From JAHFJA01 sp964357385 (GTDB lineage: Bacteria > Patescibacteriota > Patescibacteriia > JACQRZ01): a stretch of 25,083 nucleotides of DNA. Below the pieces are notes generated by a model. It was not told the origin of the DNA. It worked only from the letters and a program-made list of their open reading frames with translations, and made no database searches. The stretch is taken from assembly GCA_964357385.1 (NCBI GenBank), contig CAYHKW010000006.1:1-25083 (forward strand), read 5' to 3'. Of the stretch, positions 14,058 to 21,777 are shown piece after piece. The position numbers were made by a program, and so were the translations under genes. Every line of letters starts with the position of its first letter. Within the stretch, counting starts at the first letter, position 1.

Positions 14058-14660
14058 ATGTCTAAACAGAATACTATGTTGTTTCGTTTTTCTCAAGTTC
14101 GCAAACTGTCTGATTTTACCTCACATCACATTCTCCTTGTGTTTGTTTCTTTCTGGCTCACTGTTTTAGTGGTAAGAGGAGCTATCTTTTGGTTAGTATC
14201 ACATGGCATTTTCCCATGGATTATCATTGGGGGATATCATATTCACCACTTTGTGACAGGATTTCTTGTTATCCTTATATCGTTATTTTTAATTACAAAG
14301 CAGTTGCGATCTCGCTATATTCCGGTATTGTTATTTGGTTGCGGCATTGGTCTGATTGTTGATGAGTTTATTTTTTGGACAATTGGTAATTTTGATTATT
14401 GGAGTTTTCTTAATGTATTGGCTGTAAGTATTGGGGGAGCTATTATCTGTATATGGTATAGCCACAAAAAGAAAAAAGAGCGGGAATTGACTCTTTCGGT
14501 GATTCGCAGCGTTTGGGTAACATCATGGCCTTTGATTCTCGCAACAATTGTTGGCTTCATATTGCTTGTCGAATTATTTTCATTTGAAAATGAAATGCTT
14601 GAGAGAGCAAAGGTTAAATTAAAAAGCATTACACTATCATCCTATGTCAGAGACAACTAA
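14058..14660 (+). CDS. Five-TM integral membrane protein with HIHH and DE motifs, unknown function
   Basis: 200 aa, no named family recognised. About five hydrophobic segments (23-48, 52-80, 86-106, 116-134, 152-172). Notable polar residues inside or near the membrane are GYHIHHF (H61, H63, H64), followed by GCGIGLIVDEF (C95, D102, E103), which together could bind a metal or form an active site. A basic cytoplasmic loop (HKKKKERE) separates helices 4 and 5. The start lies 30 bases from the divergent cupredoxin start, with TATATA directly in front of the ATG. The 3' end overlaps the tRNA-binding gene by 17 bases. Function is unknown; it may relate to the cupredoxin. Confidence 0.75.
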   Translation: MSKQNTMLFRFSQVRKLSDFTSHHILLVFVSFWLTVLVVRGAIFWLVSHGIFPWIIIGGYHIHHFVTGFLVILISLFLITKQLRSRYIPVLLFGCGIGLIVDEFIFWTIGNFDYWSFLNVLAVSIGGAIICIWYSHKKKKERELTLSVIRSVWVTSWPLILATIVGFILLVELFSFENEMLERAKVKLKSITLSSYVRDN

Positions 14661-14985
14661 AACGATTATTACTATTGACGATCTTGCAAAGATTGATTTG
14701 CGGCTTGGTACTATTGTGGAAGCACAGCGAGTAGAGGGATCTGAAAAGTTATTGCGATTACAGGTAAATATTGGCGAGGAAACTCGACAAATCCTGGCAG
14801 GGATAGGAAAACGATACACTCCGGAGGAGCTGTTGGAAAAACAAATATTAGTGGTGGTGAACCTCGCACCTCGCATGATGATGGGTATGGAAAGCCAAGG
14901 AATGTTATTAGCCTCTGATGATGAGCAGGGTCCTGTATTAATTACTCCACAATCTCCCGTACAACCAGGAGCAACCCTTCATTAA
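14644..14985 (+). CDS. Stand-alone tRNA-binding domain protein (MetRS C-terminal / CsaA-like)
   Basis: 113 aa OB-fold of the EMAP/Trbp111 type. The signature is DLAKIDLRLGTIVEAQRVEGSEKLLRLQVNIGE, then RQILAGIGKRYTPEELLEKQILVVVNLAPRMMMGMESQGMLLAS. The same domain forms the C-terminus of methionyl-tRNA synthetase in many bacteria; as a free protein it dimerises and binds tRNA nonspecifically, either in trans to MetRS or as a CsaA-like chaperone. It is complete for a one-domain protein. It overlaps the end of the upstream membrane protein gene and is 6 bases from the MGMT gene, so the three are likely one transcript. Confidence 0.92.
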   Translation: MSETTKTIITIDDLAKIDLRLGTIVEAQRVEGSEKLLRLQVNIGEETRQILAGIGKRYTPEELLEKQILVVVNLAPRMMMGMESQGMLLASDDEQGPVLITPQSPVQPGATLH

Positions 14986-14991
14986 TGTTGT

Positions 14992-15267
14992 ATGGCAGAT
15001 GGTATATTTCGTCAAAAAGTACTTGATATTGTCTATGAGATTCCTAAAGGCGAAACCTTAACATATAAAGAAGTTGCAATACGGGCAGGAAAACCACTTG
15101 CTGCTCGCGCGGTGGGCGCGATTATGCGTACGAATTATAATCCTGACATACCCTGCCATCGCGTGGTGAAAAGCGATGGAAGTAGTGGCGGGTACAACCG
15201 CGGACAATCACTAAAAATTCAGAGACTTATACAGGAGGGAGTTACTCTATTCACTTTACGGAGCTAG
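14992..15267 (+). CDS. MGMT-family DNA alkyltransferase, catalytic domain only
   Basis: 91 aa, corresponding to the C-terminal DNA-binding and active-site domain of O6-alkylguanine-DNA alkyltransferase. It has the winged-helix part IPKGETLTYKEVAIRAGKPLAARAVGAIMRTN, the active-site PCHRVV with the acceptor Cys, and SSGGYNRG. The N-terminal RNase-H-like domain of Ogt/Ada is missing. Small proteins of this size are often alkyltransferase-like (ATL) proteins, where Cys is replaced by Trp; here Cys is kept, so self-alkylation repair is possible. It starts 6 bases after the tRNA-binding gene. Confidence 0.88.
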   Translation: MADGIFRQKVLDIVYEIPKGETLTYKEVAIRAGKPLAARAVGAIMRTNYNPDIPCHRVVKSDGSSGGYNRGQSLKIQRLIQEGVTLFTLRS

Positions 15268-15311
15268 TCCTTTGGCGTACACTAAACAATAGAATTTTTA
15301 ATCTTACCCAT

Positions 15312-16169
15312 ATGAACATGCAGGTGAAAAACCTCGTGGGGATAATGCTTGCCATTGGAATCCCTTTGTTTGTCGGAGCGACCGTGTTTTCTTCGTATTA
15401 TGATAGCTATGTAAATCCCGCATCATTTAGGGATTTCACCGTGATCGGTGAAGGGAAGACAGATGTTAAACCTGATATCGCCACATTACAACTAACGGTC
15501 TTGACTGAAGGGGGAGTGAATGTAAAAGAACTTCAGAAGAACAATACTGAAAAAATGAATAAAGTAACGTCATTTGTAAAGTCAAAAGGCGTGAAGGATG
15601 AAGATATTGCAACCACCAACTACTCGATCAATCCTCGGTATCAATACTTTGATTGCAGTGCCACAGTAACGTTACCCCTACCACCGGTATCGATGGAAGC
15701 TGCCGATGCCCCTACCGCCACCCCTTCGGTAAAACCAGAAATAAGACCGAGCACAAAAACATGCCCCCCTCCGGCAATTGTTGGGTATACTATTAGTCAA
15801 TCAGCCAATGTAAAGGTTCGTGATTTTGCGGTGATTGGTGAATTGTTGAGCGGTGCAACCGCTCAAGGAGCCAATTCTATTTCAGGTCCTAATTTTGACC
15901 TCGATGAGTTGTCCGTATATCAAAAAACTGCGCGTGATCAGGCAATACAGCGTGCAAAAGAAAAAGCTCAGCAAGTTGCTGATGCGGGTGGATTCCGTTT
16001 GGGTCGTTTGATTTCGATTGATGAAAATGTTACCTCCCCTAATGACTATTATGCATTTGGCAAAGGAGGACCTACGTTAGACGCTGTGAGTGCAGCTCCA
16101 GCCCCACAAATTGATCCTGGCACCCAGCGCGTTACTGTTGAAGCGCGACTCCGTTACGAGATTAAGTAA
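15312..16169 (+). CDS. SIMPL-domain (DUF541) extracytoplasmic protein
   Basis: 285 aa. An N-terminal hydrophobic segment (about 8-27) exports or anchors it. The DUF541 core begins at FTVIGEGKTDVKPDIATLQLTVLTEG, continues with VTSFVKSKGVKDEDIATTNYSINPRY, then VGYTISQSANVKVRDF and ends with AKEKAQQVADAGGFRLGRLISIDE and VTVEARLRYEIK, the usual order. Between them (about residues 112-158) is a Pro/Ala/Thr-rich insertion flanked by two cysteines (FDCS and TCPPP) which could form a disulfide. SIMPL proteins form oligomeric ring assemblies in the cell envelope; their function is not well defined. It stands alone between MGMT and nth; no clear promoter was found. Confidence 0.9.
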   Translation: MNMQVKNLVGIMLAIGIPLFVGATVFSSYYDSYVNPASFRDFTVIGEGKTDVKPDIATLQLTVLTEGGVNVKELQKNNTEKMNKVTSFVKSKGVKDEDIATTNYSINPRYQYFDCSATVTLPLPPVSMEAADAPTATPSVKPEIRPSTKTCPPPAIVGYTISQSANVKVRDFAVIGELLSGATAQGANSISGPNFDLDELSVYQKTARDQAIQRAKEKAQQVADAGGFRLGRLISIDENVTSPNDYYAFGKGGPTLDAVSAAPAPQIDPGTQRVTVEARLRYEIK

Positions 16170-16187
16170 CATCCAAGCGATGGCAGT

Positions 16188-16835
16188 ATGACTCCGCAAG
16201 TAACAGTAGTTCGTAAAGAAATGATAAGAGTCATACTGCCTCGTTTGAGGAGATTATTTCCTGATGCGGGAATGATATTAAAATATTCTAATAATTGGGA
16301 GTTGTTGGTGGCAGTAATGCTTTCTGCTCAATGTACTGACAAAAAAGTAAATGAAGTAACGGAAAAACTTTTCAAAAAGTACCCCACACTGGATGACTAT
16401 ATCAATGCTGATGTTAAAGAATTTGAAAACGATATTTTTCAAACTGGATTTTATCACAGCAAGGCAAAACATGTTCTTGCAACAGCGAGAATTATTAAAG
16501 AAAAATTTGGGGGTAGTATTCCGCAAACAATAGAAGAACTTATCACCCTGCCCGGTGTTGCCCGTAAAACGGCAAATGTTGTACTGGGAAATGCTTACGG
16601 TATTTTTGAGGGGATTGCCGTTGATACCCATGTCAAACGTATTTCACGTCGACTGCATTTGACTGACGAAGAAAACCCCGATAAAATAGAACGCGATTTG
16701 ATGAGTATCGTACCGCGTAAGAATTGGTTTGAATTCACCTATCTTTTGATAGAATACGGAAGGAGGTATTGCACTGCCCGTCGCCATGACCATACGCAAT
16801 GCCCACTCACATCAATCGTTGAGAATTATATTTAA
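16188..16835 (+). CDS. nth: Endonuclease III, with incomplete iron-sulfur ligand set
   Basis: 215 aa, base-excision-repair glycosylase and AP lyase for oxidised pyrimidines. Helix-hairpin-helix LPGVARKTANVVL includes catalytic K127, and AVDTH supplies D146; LLVAVMLSAQCTD is also conserved. The C-terminal [4Fe-4S] loop is altered. The family pattern Cx6Cx2Cx5C would need Cys at 195, 202, 205 and 211, but only C195 and C205 exist, with His at 202 and Val at 211. The cluster is therefore probably lost, as seen in some HhH glycosylases. Catalytic residues are intact. No frameshift that would restore the cysteines was seen. It starts 18 bases after the SIMPL gene. Confidence 0.93.
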   Translation: MTPQVTVVRKEMIRVILPRLRRLFPDAGMILKYSNNWELLVAVMLSAQCTDKKVNEVTEKLFKKYPTLDDYINADVKEFENDIFQTGFYHSKAKHVLATARIIKEKFGGSIPQTIEELITLPGVARKTANVVLGNAYGIFEGIAVDTHVKRISRRLHLTDEENPDKIERDLMSIVPRKNWFEFTYLLIEYGRRYCTARRHDHTQCPLTSIVENYI

Positions 16836-16846
16836 CACGACCTACT

Positions 16847-17125
16847 ATGTCTTTTTTGGATAAAATGAAGGATATGAACGAGATGCGTAAGCAGGCAAAA
16901 GAGCTGCAGGGCGTTTTGTCGCAAGAGCAGGTTACGGGAGAGTCACATGACGGGGCATTTAAAATTACCATTGATGGCAATCAAAACATCCTGAATGTAA
17001 GTATTGATGATCGTATTGTAGGCGACAAGCAAGCGCTCGAAAAAGGATGTCGCGAGGCTTTTACCAAGGCAACTGACCAGCTCAAGAAAATTCTTGCCAC
17101 GAAGTTTTCAAGCATGCTCAAATAG
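16847..17125 (+). CDS. YbaB/EbfC-family nucleoid-associated protein
   Basis: 92 aa. Small dimeric DNA-binding protein thought to help organise the nucleoid. The N-terminal helix FLDKMKDMNEMRKQAKELQGVLSQ is followed by the beta-sheet GAFKITIDGNQNILNVSIDD and a C-terminal helix AFTKATDQLKKI, matching the YbaB fold and its length (about 100 aa). In many bacteria it lies between dnaX and recR, but here it follows nth and precedes mreD, 11 bases after nth. Confidence 0.88.
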   Translation: MSFLDKMKDMNEMRKQAKELQGVLSQEQVTGESHDGAFKITIDGNQNILNVSIDDRIVGDKQALEKGCREAFTKATDQLKKILATKFSSMLK

Positions 17126-17150
17126 GAGTGAGTAACTAACAATATCGATT

Positions 17151-17663
17151 ATGCGCCATACTATCGTGGCAATTATCGTAATGGCTATCCTAACGATTAT
17201 TCAGGTGTCTCTTTTTGCGTTTTATCCTTTTGCGCTTCTATCCTTTTGCGCATGGATATGGTGGAAAGGCTTTCGCACGGTGATTCCGTGGGCTGCAATG
17301 AGTGCTGTTATTCTTGACCTCTATTCAAATACGTTTGGCGCCACACTCCTTGAATGGAGTATTGTTTTAGCGGTCGTTGCAGTGATATCATCAACGATTT
17401 TAACCAATCGTTCATTATTTGCACTTCTGGCAGTTGTCTTGAGTGCATTTGTATTGGAGTCGATGTTGCATTGGGGATTGTGGTATCTTCTTTGGTTTAT
17501 AGTTCCGCATGCAAGTCAAATCACTATTTGGTATGACATTAAGCCGGTTACTTTTTTTGTAAGCTTAGTGCTGACGTGCGTGTACGCGACGCTTTTGTGG
17601 TTTATTTTTTCGGGTGGAAAGAGAGGAAGGCGAGTATTCCTGGTAAGCGATCAAATGCTATGA
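17151..17663 (+). CDS. mreD: MreD-like rod-shape-determining membrane protein
   Basis: 170 aa, about five hydrophobic helices with few charged residues and an early segment typical of MreD (LLSFCAWIWWKGFRTVIPWAAMSAVILDLYSNTFGATLLEWS). MreD belongs to the elongasome that directs lateral wall synthesis with MreB, MreC, RodA and PBP2. Assignment rests mainly on the ATGA overlap with the PBP2 gene, the usual mreD-mrdA order, and the hydrophobic profile; the sequence family is weakly conserved. mreB and mreC are not in the window. Confidence 0.78.
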   Translation: MRHTIVAIIVMAILTIIQVSLFAFYPFALLSFCAWIWWKGFRTVIPWAAMSAVILDLYSNTFGATLLEWSIVLAVVAVISSTILTNRSLFALLAVVLSAFVLESMLHWGLWYLLWFIVPHASQITIWYDIKPVTFFVSLVLTCVYATLLWFIFSGGKRGRRVFLVSDQML

Positions 17664-19636
17664 AAAAACGACTCCCTCTTCTTCCGTATTTGGAAGGCAA
17701 AGAAATGCATCTTTCTACATCTAGTCGTCTTGATTGGGTGGAGTCAAGCTTTGAAAAACAAGGAGATATTGATCAACTTTCGCAAGAATTTTTAGGTGTA
17801 TCGGTACGTCGGCGTACGGTTAGTTTATTTTTTGTGTGTATGATCGTCGTCGTCGGTTTAGTATTTGCAAAAACAGCCTATCTCCAGACTGCGCAGGGTG
17901 CCTTAATGGCAAGTAAGGCAGAATCAAACAAGGTGCGTCTGGTCACCATACCAGCGATGCGGGGGGTGATGTATGATCGCCAACATAAAATACTGGCAAG
18001 CAACACGGCGCATTTTACTTTAACAATTACTCCTGCTGATTTGCCTCGCGATGTCATTTCAAAAGACGCGCTCTTTACCACCCTCTCGATGTTGGTCGAT
18101 CATACTCCAGACCAGCTTAAGGCATTAATACGCAATCCATCCTCGTATGAACCCGTGGTATTGATGGAAGGATTTCCTTATGAGAAAGCAATGGAGCTCG
18201 CAGTGTCTACTGCTTCAATGCCGGGGGTTGCATTGGTGGCCACCAGCCAGAGAGCGTATGATTATCATCAGGCAATGTCGCTTAGTCACGTGATTGGTTA
18301 CACTGGTGCGGTGAGTAAAAAAGATTTCGATGATAATCCTGGCGTATATATTTCCAAAGACCAAACAGGAAAAGTTGGTATTGAACGCAGCTATAATGAA
18401 TCATTGCGGGGAAAGCATGGCGAGCAGTATGTTGAGGTTGATGCAGTGGGTCGTGTTCAAAATGTCATTGCTGCTACTCCTTCTCGTAATGGTGATAATC
18501 TTATACTCACCATTGATGCTGCTTTGCAGAAAGTAAGTCAGGATGCATTGCAACAGGCACTCACAAAACTGAATCGTACCAAAGGAGCAGTGATTATTTC
18601 CCGGCCCGCTACGGGGGAAATTCTTTCAATGGTGAGCCTGCCGAGTTTTGACGGCAATCTTTTTGCAAAAGGTATTTCGGGTGTGGATTATGAAAAACTG
18701 TCAAAGGATGAAAGTCAACCATTGTTTAGCAGAGCAATCAGTGGAGAATATCCTTCAGGATCTACCGTGAAGCCCTTGGTAGCCTTGGCAGCCTTGGAAG
18801 AAGGGGTGGCAACACCCAATACGACGGTAAGCAGTAATGGGGGTATACGTATCGGTCAGTGGTTTTATCCTGACTGGAAAGGCGGTGGGCATGGCATTAC
18901 CAATGTATATAAGGCAATTGCAGAATCGGTAAATACGTATTTTTACATCGTCAGCGGGGGGTTTGAAGACATGAAGGGGTTGGGTGTTGATCGGTTAAAA
19001 CAATATTATGAACGATTTGGTTTGGGGAAGATAACAGGGATCGATATGCCAGGGGAAGGAAAAGGATTTGTCCCCAATCCTGACTGGAAAGAAAAAACAA
19101 AAGGCGAGCCATGGTATATCGGGGATACGTACCATCTTGGTATTGGCCAGGGAGATCTTTCGGTAACACCACTCCAAATTCATATGACCACTGCATATTT
19201 TGCCAATGGTGGATATGATATGACACCTCATGTAGTGCTTGCAACAGAAAACGGAGATACAAAAGAGCGTCATGTGGTTGTGTTCCCTCAACATGTGCAA
19301 GGAATCGGAAGTGAGAAGAATATTGCGGTCGTTCGCAATGCCTTGCACCAGACCGTTTTGAGTGAAAGTGGAAGTGCGCGTATGCTTCAATCGCTTCCTG
19401 TGAGTGCTGCGGGAAAAACAGGAACTGCCCAGTGGTCGCTTGATAAACATCCTCACGTGTGGTTTACCGGCTGGGCTCCGTTTGATAAACCAGAGGTTGC
19501 GATTACGGTTTTATTGGAAGAAGGGGAGGATCCGAGTTTGCCGGCGGTGCAAATCAGTCGCAGTATTTTGTCATGGTATTTTGGGACGGATGGGTCAAAA
19601 TCTCGTGTGGATAATGGCCTTGACGTAAAGCCATAA
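17660..19636 (+). CDS. mrdA: Penicillin-binding protein 2 (class B transpeptidase)
   Basis: 658 aa, peptidoglycan transpeptidase of the elongation machinery. A cytoplasmic N-terminus of about 55 residues, longer than usual and with acidic and Ser-rich stretches, precedes the TM helix (about 57-77). The pedestal domain (MRGVMYDRQHKILASN) follows, then the transpeptidase domain with SxxK at S368-K371 (SGSTVKP), SxN at S423-N425 and KTG at 586-588 (AGKTGTAQW). All catalytic motifs are intact. The ATG at 17660 overlaps the mreD stop; the open frame continues upstream but only within mreD. mreD and mrdA are clearly translated together. rodA is not visible downstream. Confidence 0.95.
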   Translation: MKKRLPLLPYLEGKEMHLSTSSRLDWVESSFEKQGDIDQLSQEFLGVSVRRRTVSLFFVCMIVVVGLVFAKTAYLQTAQGALMASKAESNKVRLVTIPAMRGVMYDRQHKILASNTAHFTLTITPADLPRDVISKDALFTTLSMLVDHTPDQLKALIRNPSSYEPVVLMEGFPYEKAMELAVSTASMPGVALVATSQRAYDYHQAMSLSHVIGYTGAVSKKDFDDNPGVYISKDQTGKVGIERSYNESLRGKHGEQYVEVDAVGRVQNVIAATPSRNGDNLILTIDAALQKVSQDALQQALTKLNRTKGAVIISRPATGEILSMVSLPSFDGNLFAKGISGVDYEKLSKDESQPLFSRAISGEYPSGSTVKPLVALAALEEGVATPNTTVSSNGGIRIGQWFYPDWKGGGHGITNVYKAIAESVNTYFYIVSGGFEDMKGLGVDRLKQYYERFGLGKITGIDMPGEGKGFVPNPDWKEKTKGEPWYIGDTYHLGIGQGDLSVTPLQIHMTTAYFANGGYDMTPHVVLATENGDTKERHVVVFPQHVQGIGSEKNIAVVRNALHQTVLSESGSARMLQSLPVSAAGKTGTAQWSLDKHPHVWFTGWAPFDKPEVAITVLLEEGEDPSLPAVQISRSILSWYFGTDGSKSRVDNGLDVKP

Positions 19637-19665
19637 AAGAGGTATTATTTGTGTCTATATACGAC

Positions 19666-19671
19666 TATAAT
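19666..19671 (+). promoter_or_regulatory. Consensus -10 box of the greA promoter
   Basis: A perfect TATAAT ends 10 bases before the ATG at 19682. No good -35 was found at 16-18 bases upstream. Transcription would begin around 19678, giving an mRNA with a leader of only a few bases. Confidence 0.55.
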
Positions 19672-19681
19672 TCTAATGAAT

Positions 19682-20140
19682 ATGGCACAATATCTTACGA
19701 AAGAGGGACGTGACAAATTGGTTGCCGAACTGGACCATCTGAAAACAACGGCTCGAAAGGCGGTTATTGCTCGCGTGTTTACTGCAAAGGAACATGGTGA
19801 TCTTTCCGAAAACGCAGAATACTCTCAGGCAAAAGAAGATCAGGCGACGATTGAGACGCGTATTCTTGAAATTGAACATTTGTTAAAAAATGCCGAGATC
19901 GTTGAAGAATCCACCGTACCTCATACACAGGTGGGAGTTGGTACAAAGTTTAACGCACGCTTTGGGGAAAAGCATATGGAGTTCATGATTGTCGGACCTG
20001 AAGAAGTAGACCCAGGAGCAAACAAGATTTCCTACGAGTCGCCGCTAGGTAAAGCATTTATGAATCGTAAGGTAGGCGAGAAGGTCGTGATCAAAGCACC
20101 AGCAGGGGAGTTTGAGTACGAGATCGTGGAGATAAAGTAA
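19682..20140 (+). CDS. greA: Transcription elongation factor GreA
   Basis: 152 aa. GreA enters the secondary channel of RNA polymerase and promotes cleavage of backtracked RNA. The N-terminal coiled coil contains the tip motif GDLSENAEYSQAKEDQ with the conserved acidic pair, then the C-terminal FKBP-like domain (VGVGTKFNARFGEKHMEFMIVGPEEVDPGANKISYESPLGKAFMNRKVGEKV). Length is normal (about 158). The start at 19682 (MAQYLTKEG) matches the family; an ATG at 19676 adds two residues but lies upstream of the expected transcription start. Confidence 0.95.
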   Translation: MAQYLTKEGRDKLVAELDHLKTTARKAVIARVFTAKEHGDLSENAEYSQAKEDQATIETRILEIEHLLKNAEIVEESTVPHTQVGVGTKFNARFGEKHMEFMIVGPEEVDPGANKISYESPLGKAFMNRKVGEKVVIKAPAGEFEYEIVEIK

Positions 20141-20173
20141 GGAGTAGTACATCGCCAATCGCACGTATACCCT

Positions 20174-20878
20174 ATGCACCTTACACCAGAGGAAGAACAA
20201 CTCGCCCATGAAGCGGATCGATATATAAAAGATCATAAAGATCAGCTCATTGAGCGCTTTGCTAATCCGGCTATGTATCATCCGGATTCTCATCCATCAT
20301 CGTATTTTATGGCTGGTTCCCCGGGAGCGGGCAAGACGGAGTTTTCAGTGCGCCTCATTGAGAGGTTGCCGGATAATACCCCAGTCCGTATCGATGCTGA
20401 TGAAATACGCGCCATGCTTCCCGGTTATACTGGCGGCAATGCCCACATCTTCCAGCGTGCATGTTCCACGGGAGTCAGTAAATTGTTTGAGCATGTACTG
20501 CACCAAAAGCTTAATGCCATGCTTGATGGTACGTTTGCGCATCAGAGGGCAATGGAAAATATACAACGGTCGTTAAGCCGTGGCCGACAGGTAGTGATTT
20601 ACTATATTTTCCAGGATCCCATCGTTGCATGGCAATTTACCCAGGCTCGAGAGGAAAAAGAAGGACGGAGGATCTTGAAGGATACATTCATCAATGGCAT
20701 GCTTTCCGCCTATAATAATGTCAAAATGGCAAAGCGCGAGTTTGGGTCTGCTATTGTACTTAATCTTGTTATAAAGAATTTCAGGAATGAATTTGAGGAT
20801 GCTCATGGAGATATCTCGGATATTGATTCTTATCTTCCAAAAGTATATACTCAAGAAGAACTAGAAAAATTGATATGA
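20174..20878 (+). CDS. Zeta-toxin-family P-loop kinase
   Basis: 234 aa. Walker A is GSPGAGKT (48-55), followed by RIDADEIRAMLPGY (D74, D76, R79) and LDGTFA (118-122), which are the zeta/PezT kinase motifs. Classical zeta toxins phosphorylate UDP-N-acetylglucosamine and so stop wall synthesis; chromosomal relatives may have other substrates. No epsilon-type antitoxin lies upstream; the gene before it is greA. Its stop overlaps (ATGA) a 57-aa ORF downstream, the best candidate for a partner. The start MHLTPEEEQLAHEADRYI precedes a charged helical region common in this group. Confidence 0.88.
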   Translation: MHLTPEEEQLAHEADRYIKDHKDQLIERFANPAMYHPDSHPSSYFMAGSPGAGKTEFSVRLIERLPDNTPVRIDADEIRAMLPGYTGGNAHIFQRACSTGVSKLFEHVLHQKLNAMLDGTFAHQRAMENIQRSLSRGRQVVIYYIFQDPIVAWQFTQAREEKEGRRILKDTFINGMLSAYNNVKMAKREFGSAIVLNLVIKNFRNEFEDAHGDISDIDSYLPKVYTQEELEKLI

Positions 20879-21048
20879 AAAATCTATTTAAACAATTGTT
20901 TGCTCGAAAAAGTCAAGAAAAAAAAGATTTTTCTAACTTTTTTCGTACCGCATCGCGCGAAGAACAAGAAAAACTGATGAAGGAAGTTGCACATAAGGCA
21001 AACGAAGACCAGCGCACACTCTTTGAGCAGTACCACAAAGCGCAGTAA
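20875..21048 (+). CDS. 57-aa charged protein overlapping the zeta-type gene, possible partner
   Basis: Begins at the ATG inside ATGA with the zeta-type stop and ends at a TAA 17 bases before a terminator hairpin. The protein starts MKNLFKQLFARKSQEKKD, then has FSNFFRTASREEQEKLMKEVAHKANEDQRTLFEQYHKAQ, very polar and predicted to be helical, with about 18 Lys/Arg/His and 10 or more Glu/Asp. Size, overlap and charge fit an antitoxin or accessory factor, though zeta antitoxins are normally encoded upstream. No family was recognised. The overlap, absence of any other gene, and a terminator right after it support it as a real gene. Confidence 0.7.
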   Translation: MKNLFKQLFARKSQEKKDFSNFFRTASREEQEKLMKEVAHKANEDQRTLFEQYHKAQ

Positions 21049-21065
21049 AGCCGGAGAGAAGAAAT

Positions 21066-21105
21066 AAAAAATTACCCTGCACTATGTAGGGTAATTTTTT
21101 ATTTT
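21066..21105. terminator. Terminator hairpin after the zeta-type operon
   Basis: AAAAAATTACCCT (21066-21078) pairs perfectly with AGGGTAATTTTTT (21088-21100) around a 9-base loop, followed by ATTTTT. A-run and T-run on the two sides make it usable in both directions. Confidence 0.88.
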
Positions 21106-21125
21106 TCGAATCACCTGTTGTGTTA

Positions 21126-21153
21126 TTGACAAAATGCACAAGAGCACTATAAT
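21126..21153 (+). promoter_or_regulatory. Consensus promoter of the secreted-protein gene
   Basis: TTGACA (21126-21131) and TATAAT (21148-21153) are both perfect, 16 bases apart. Transcription would start near 21160, leaving a leader of about 37 bases that contains a Shine-Dalgarno site (AAGGAG, 21187-21192). Confidence 0.88.
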
Positions 21154-21196
21154 GCTTAAAAAATTATTGTTCCTTACAAGGGAGAAAAGGAGTTGT

Positions 21197-21757
21197 ATGT
21201 TTAACAAACTACTGTTGTGTATTTCCTATATATTTTTTAGTAGTGCTGCCTTTGCAGAGAGCTATTATGTAACGATATCTGTGCCCGGTGAGCGACTCGT
21301 AGAGCTGAAACGTCTCTTTGCTGCGCTTGAAGCAAAAAACTTCCAGAAGGCCACGAAGATTCATCGTGCCTTTGCTCCGCAAGCAGCGTTTATGCTCCGT
21401 ATCGGGATGTCAAAACCGCTCAGTAAAAAAGATCGTGGTGAAGAGTTGATTGAAACAACGATTAACGGAGAAGAGCGAGCTCTTTTGTGGATTCAAAAAC
21501 AAAAGGGAACGGTATGGTATCTATATACGCCCTATACTGCTTACGATGAGGGCTACGCAAATGGCCAAAGAGCCTTGTCCATGGAACCCTATGGGATCAT
21601 AGACCTTGGGGCCGGGGTAATCAAGGTTGAGGAGGATACCGAACAGCTCTACAGACTCCTTCCCAACCTCGATCCCTTTAAGGGGAAGTCCTACAGCCCT
21701 GCGATTAAATTCAATATGGAAGATCTCAAAAAAATAAAGAGAAAAATCCATAAATAG
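21197..21757 (+). CDS. Secreted protein of unknown function
   Basis: 186 aa from the ATG at 21197. A clear signal peptide MFNKLLLCISYIFFSSAAFA ends with an AFA cleavage site before ESYYVTISVPGER. The mature part is about 165 aa of mixed charge (VELKRLFAALEAKNFQKATKIHRAF, then LRIGMSKPLSKKDRGEELIETTINGEERALLWIQKQKGTVWYLYTPYT) and lacks cysteines; no family was recognised. The start is set by the signal peptide and an AAGGAG 4 bases upstream, unusual in this window; earlier in-frame ATGs at 21134 and 21152 would precede or overlap the -10. It has its own promoter and terminator and sits between two similar hairpins. Confidence 0.8.
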   Translation: MFNKLLLCISYIFFSSAAFAESYYVTISVPGERLVELKRLFAALEAKNFQKATKIHRAFAPQAAFMLRIGMSKPLSKKDRGEELIETTINGEERALLWIQKQKGTVWYLYTPYTAYDEGYANGQRALSMEPYGIIDLGAGVIKVEEDTEQLYRLLPNLDPFKGKSYSPAIKFNMEDLKKIKRKIHK

Positions 21758-21777
21758 TGAAATAGAATTATCCACTT

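Noticed and set aside
13552..14169. Plus-strand open frame of 205 codons
   Set aside because: It is the antisense of the cupredoxin and its Thr/Pro linker; the minus-strand protein has an intact type 1 copper site, a TM anchor and a terminator.
18995..19456. Minus-strand frame of 153 codons within the PBP2 gene
   Set aside because: It is antisense to the catalytic domain of PBP2, with SxN and KTG motifs intact on the plus strand.
11877..20878. Possible UGA recoding (genetic code 25)
   Set aside because: UGA ends the binding protein, MreD and the zeta-type kinase, each in an ATGA overlap with the next gene, and no conserved gene has an internal UGA. The standard bacterial code explains the window.
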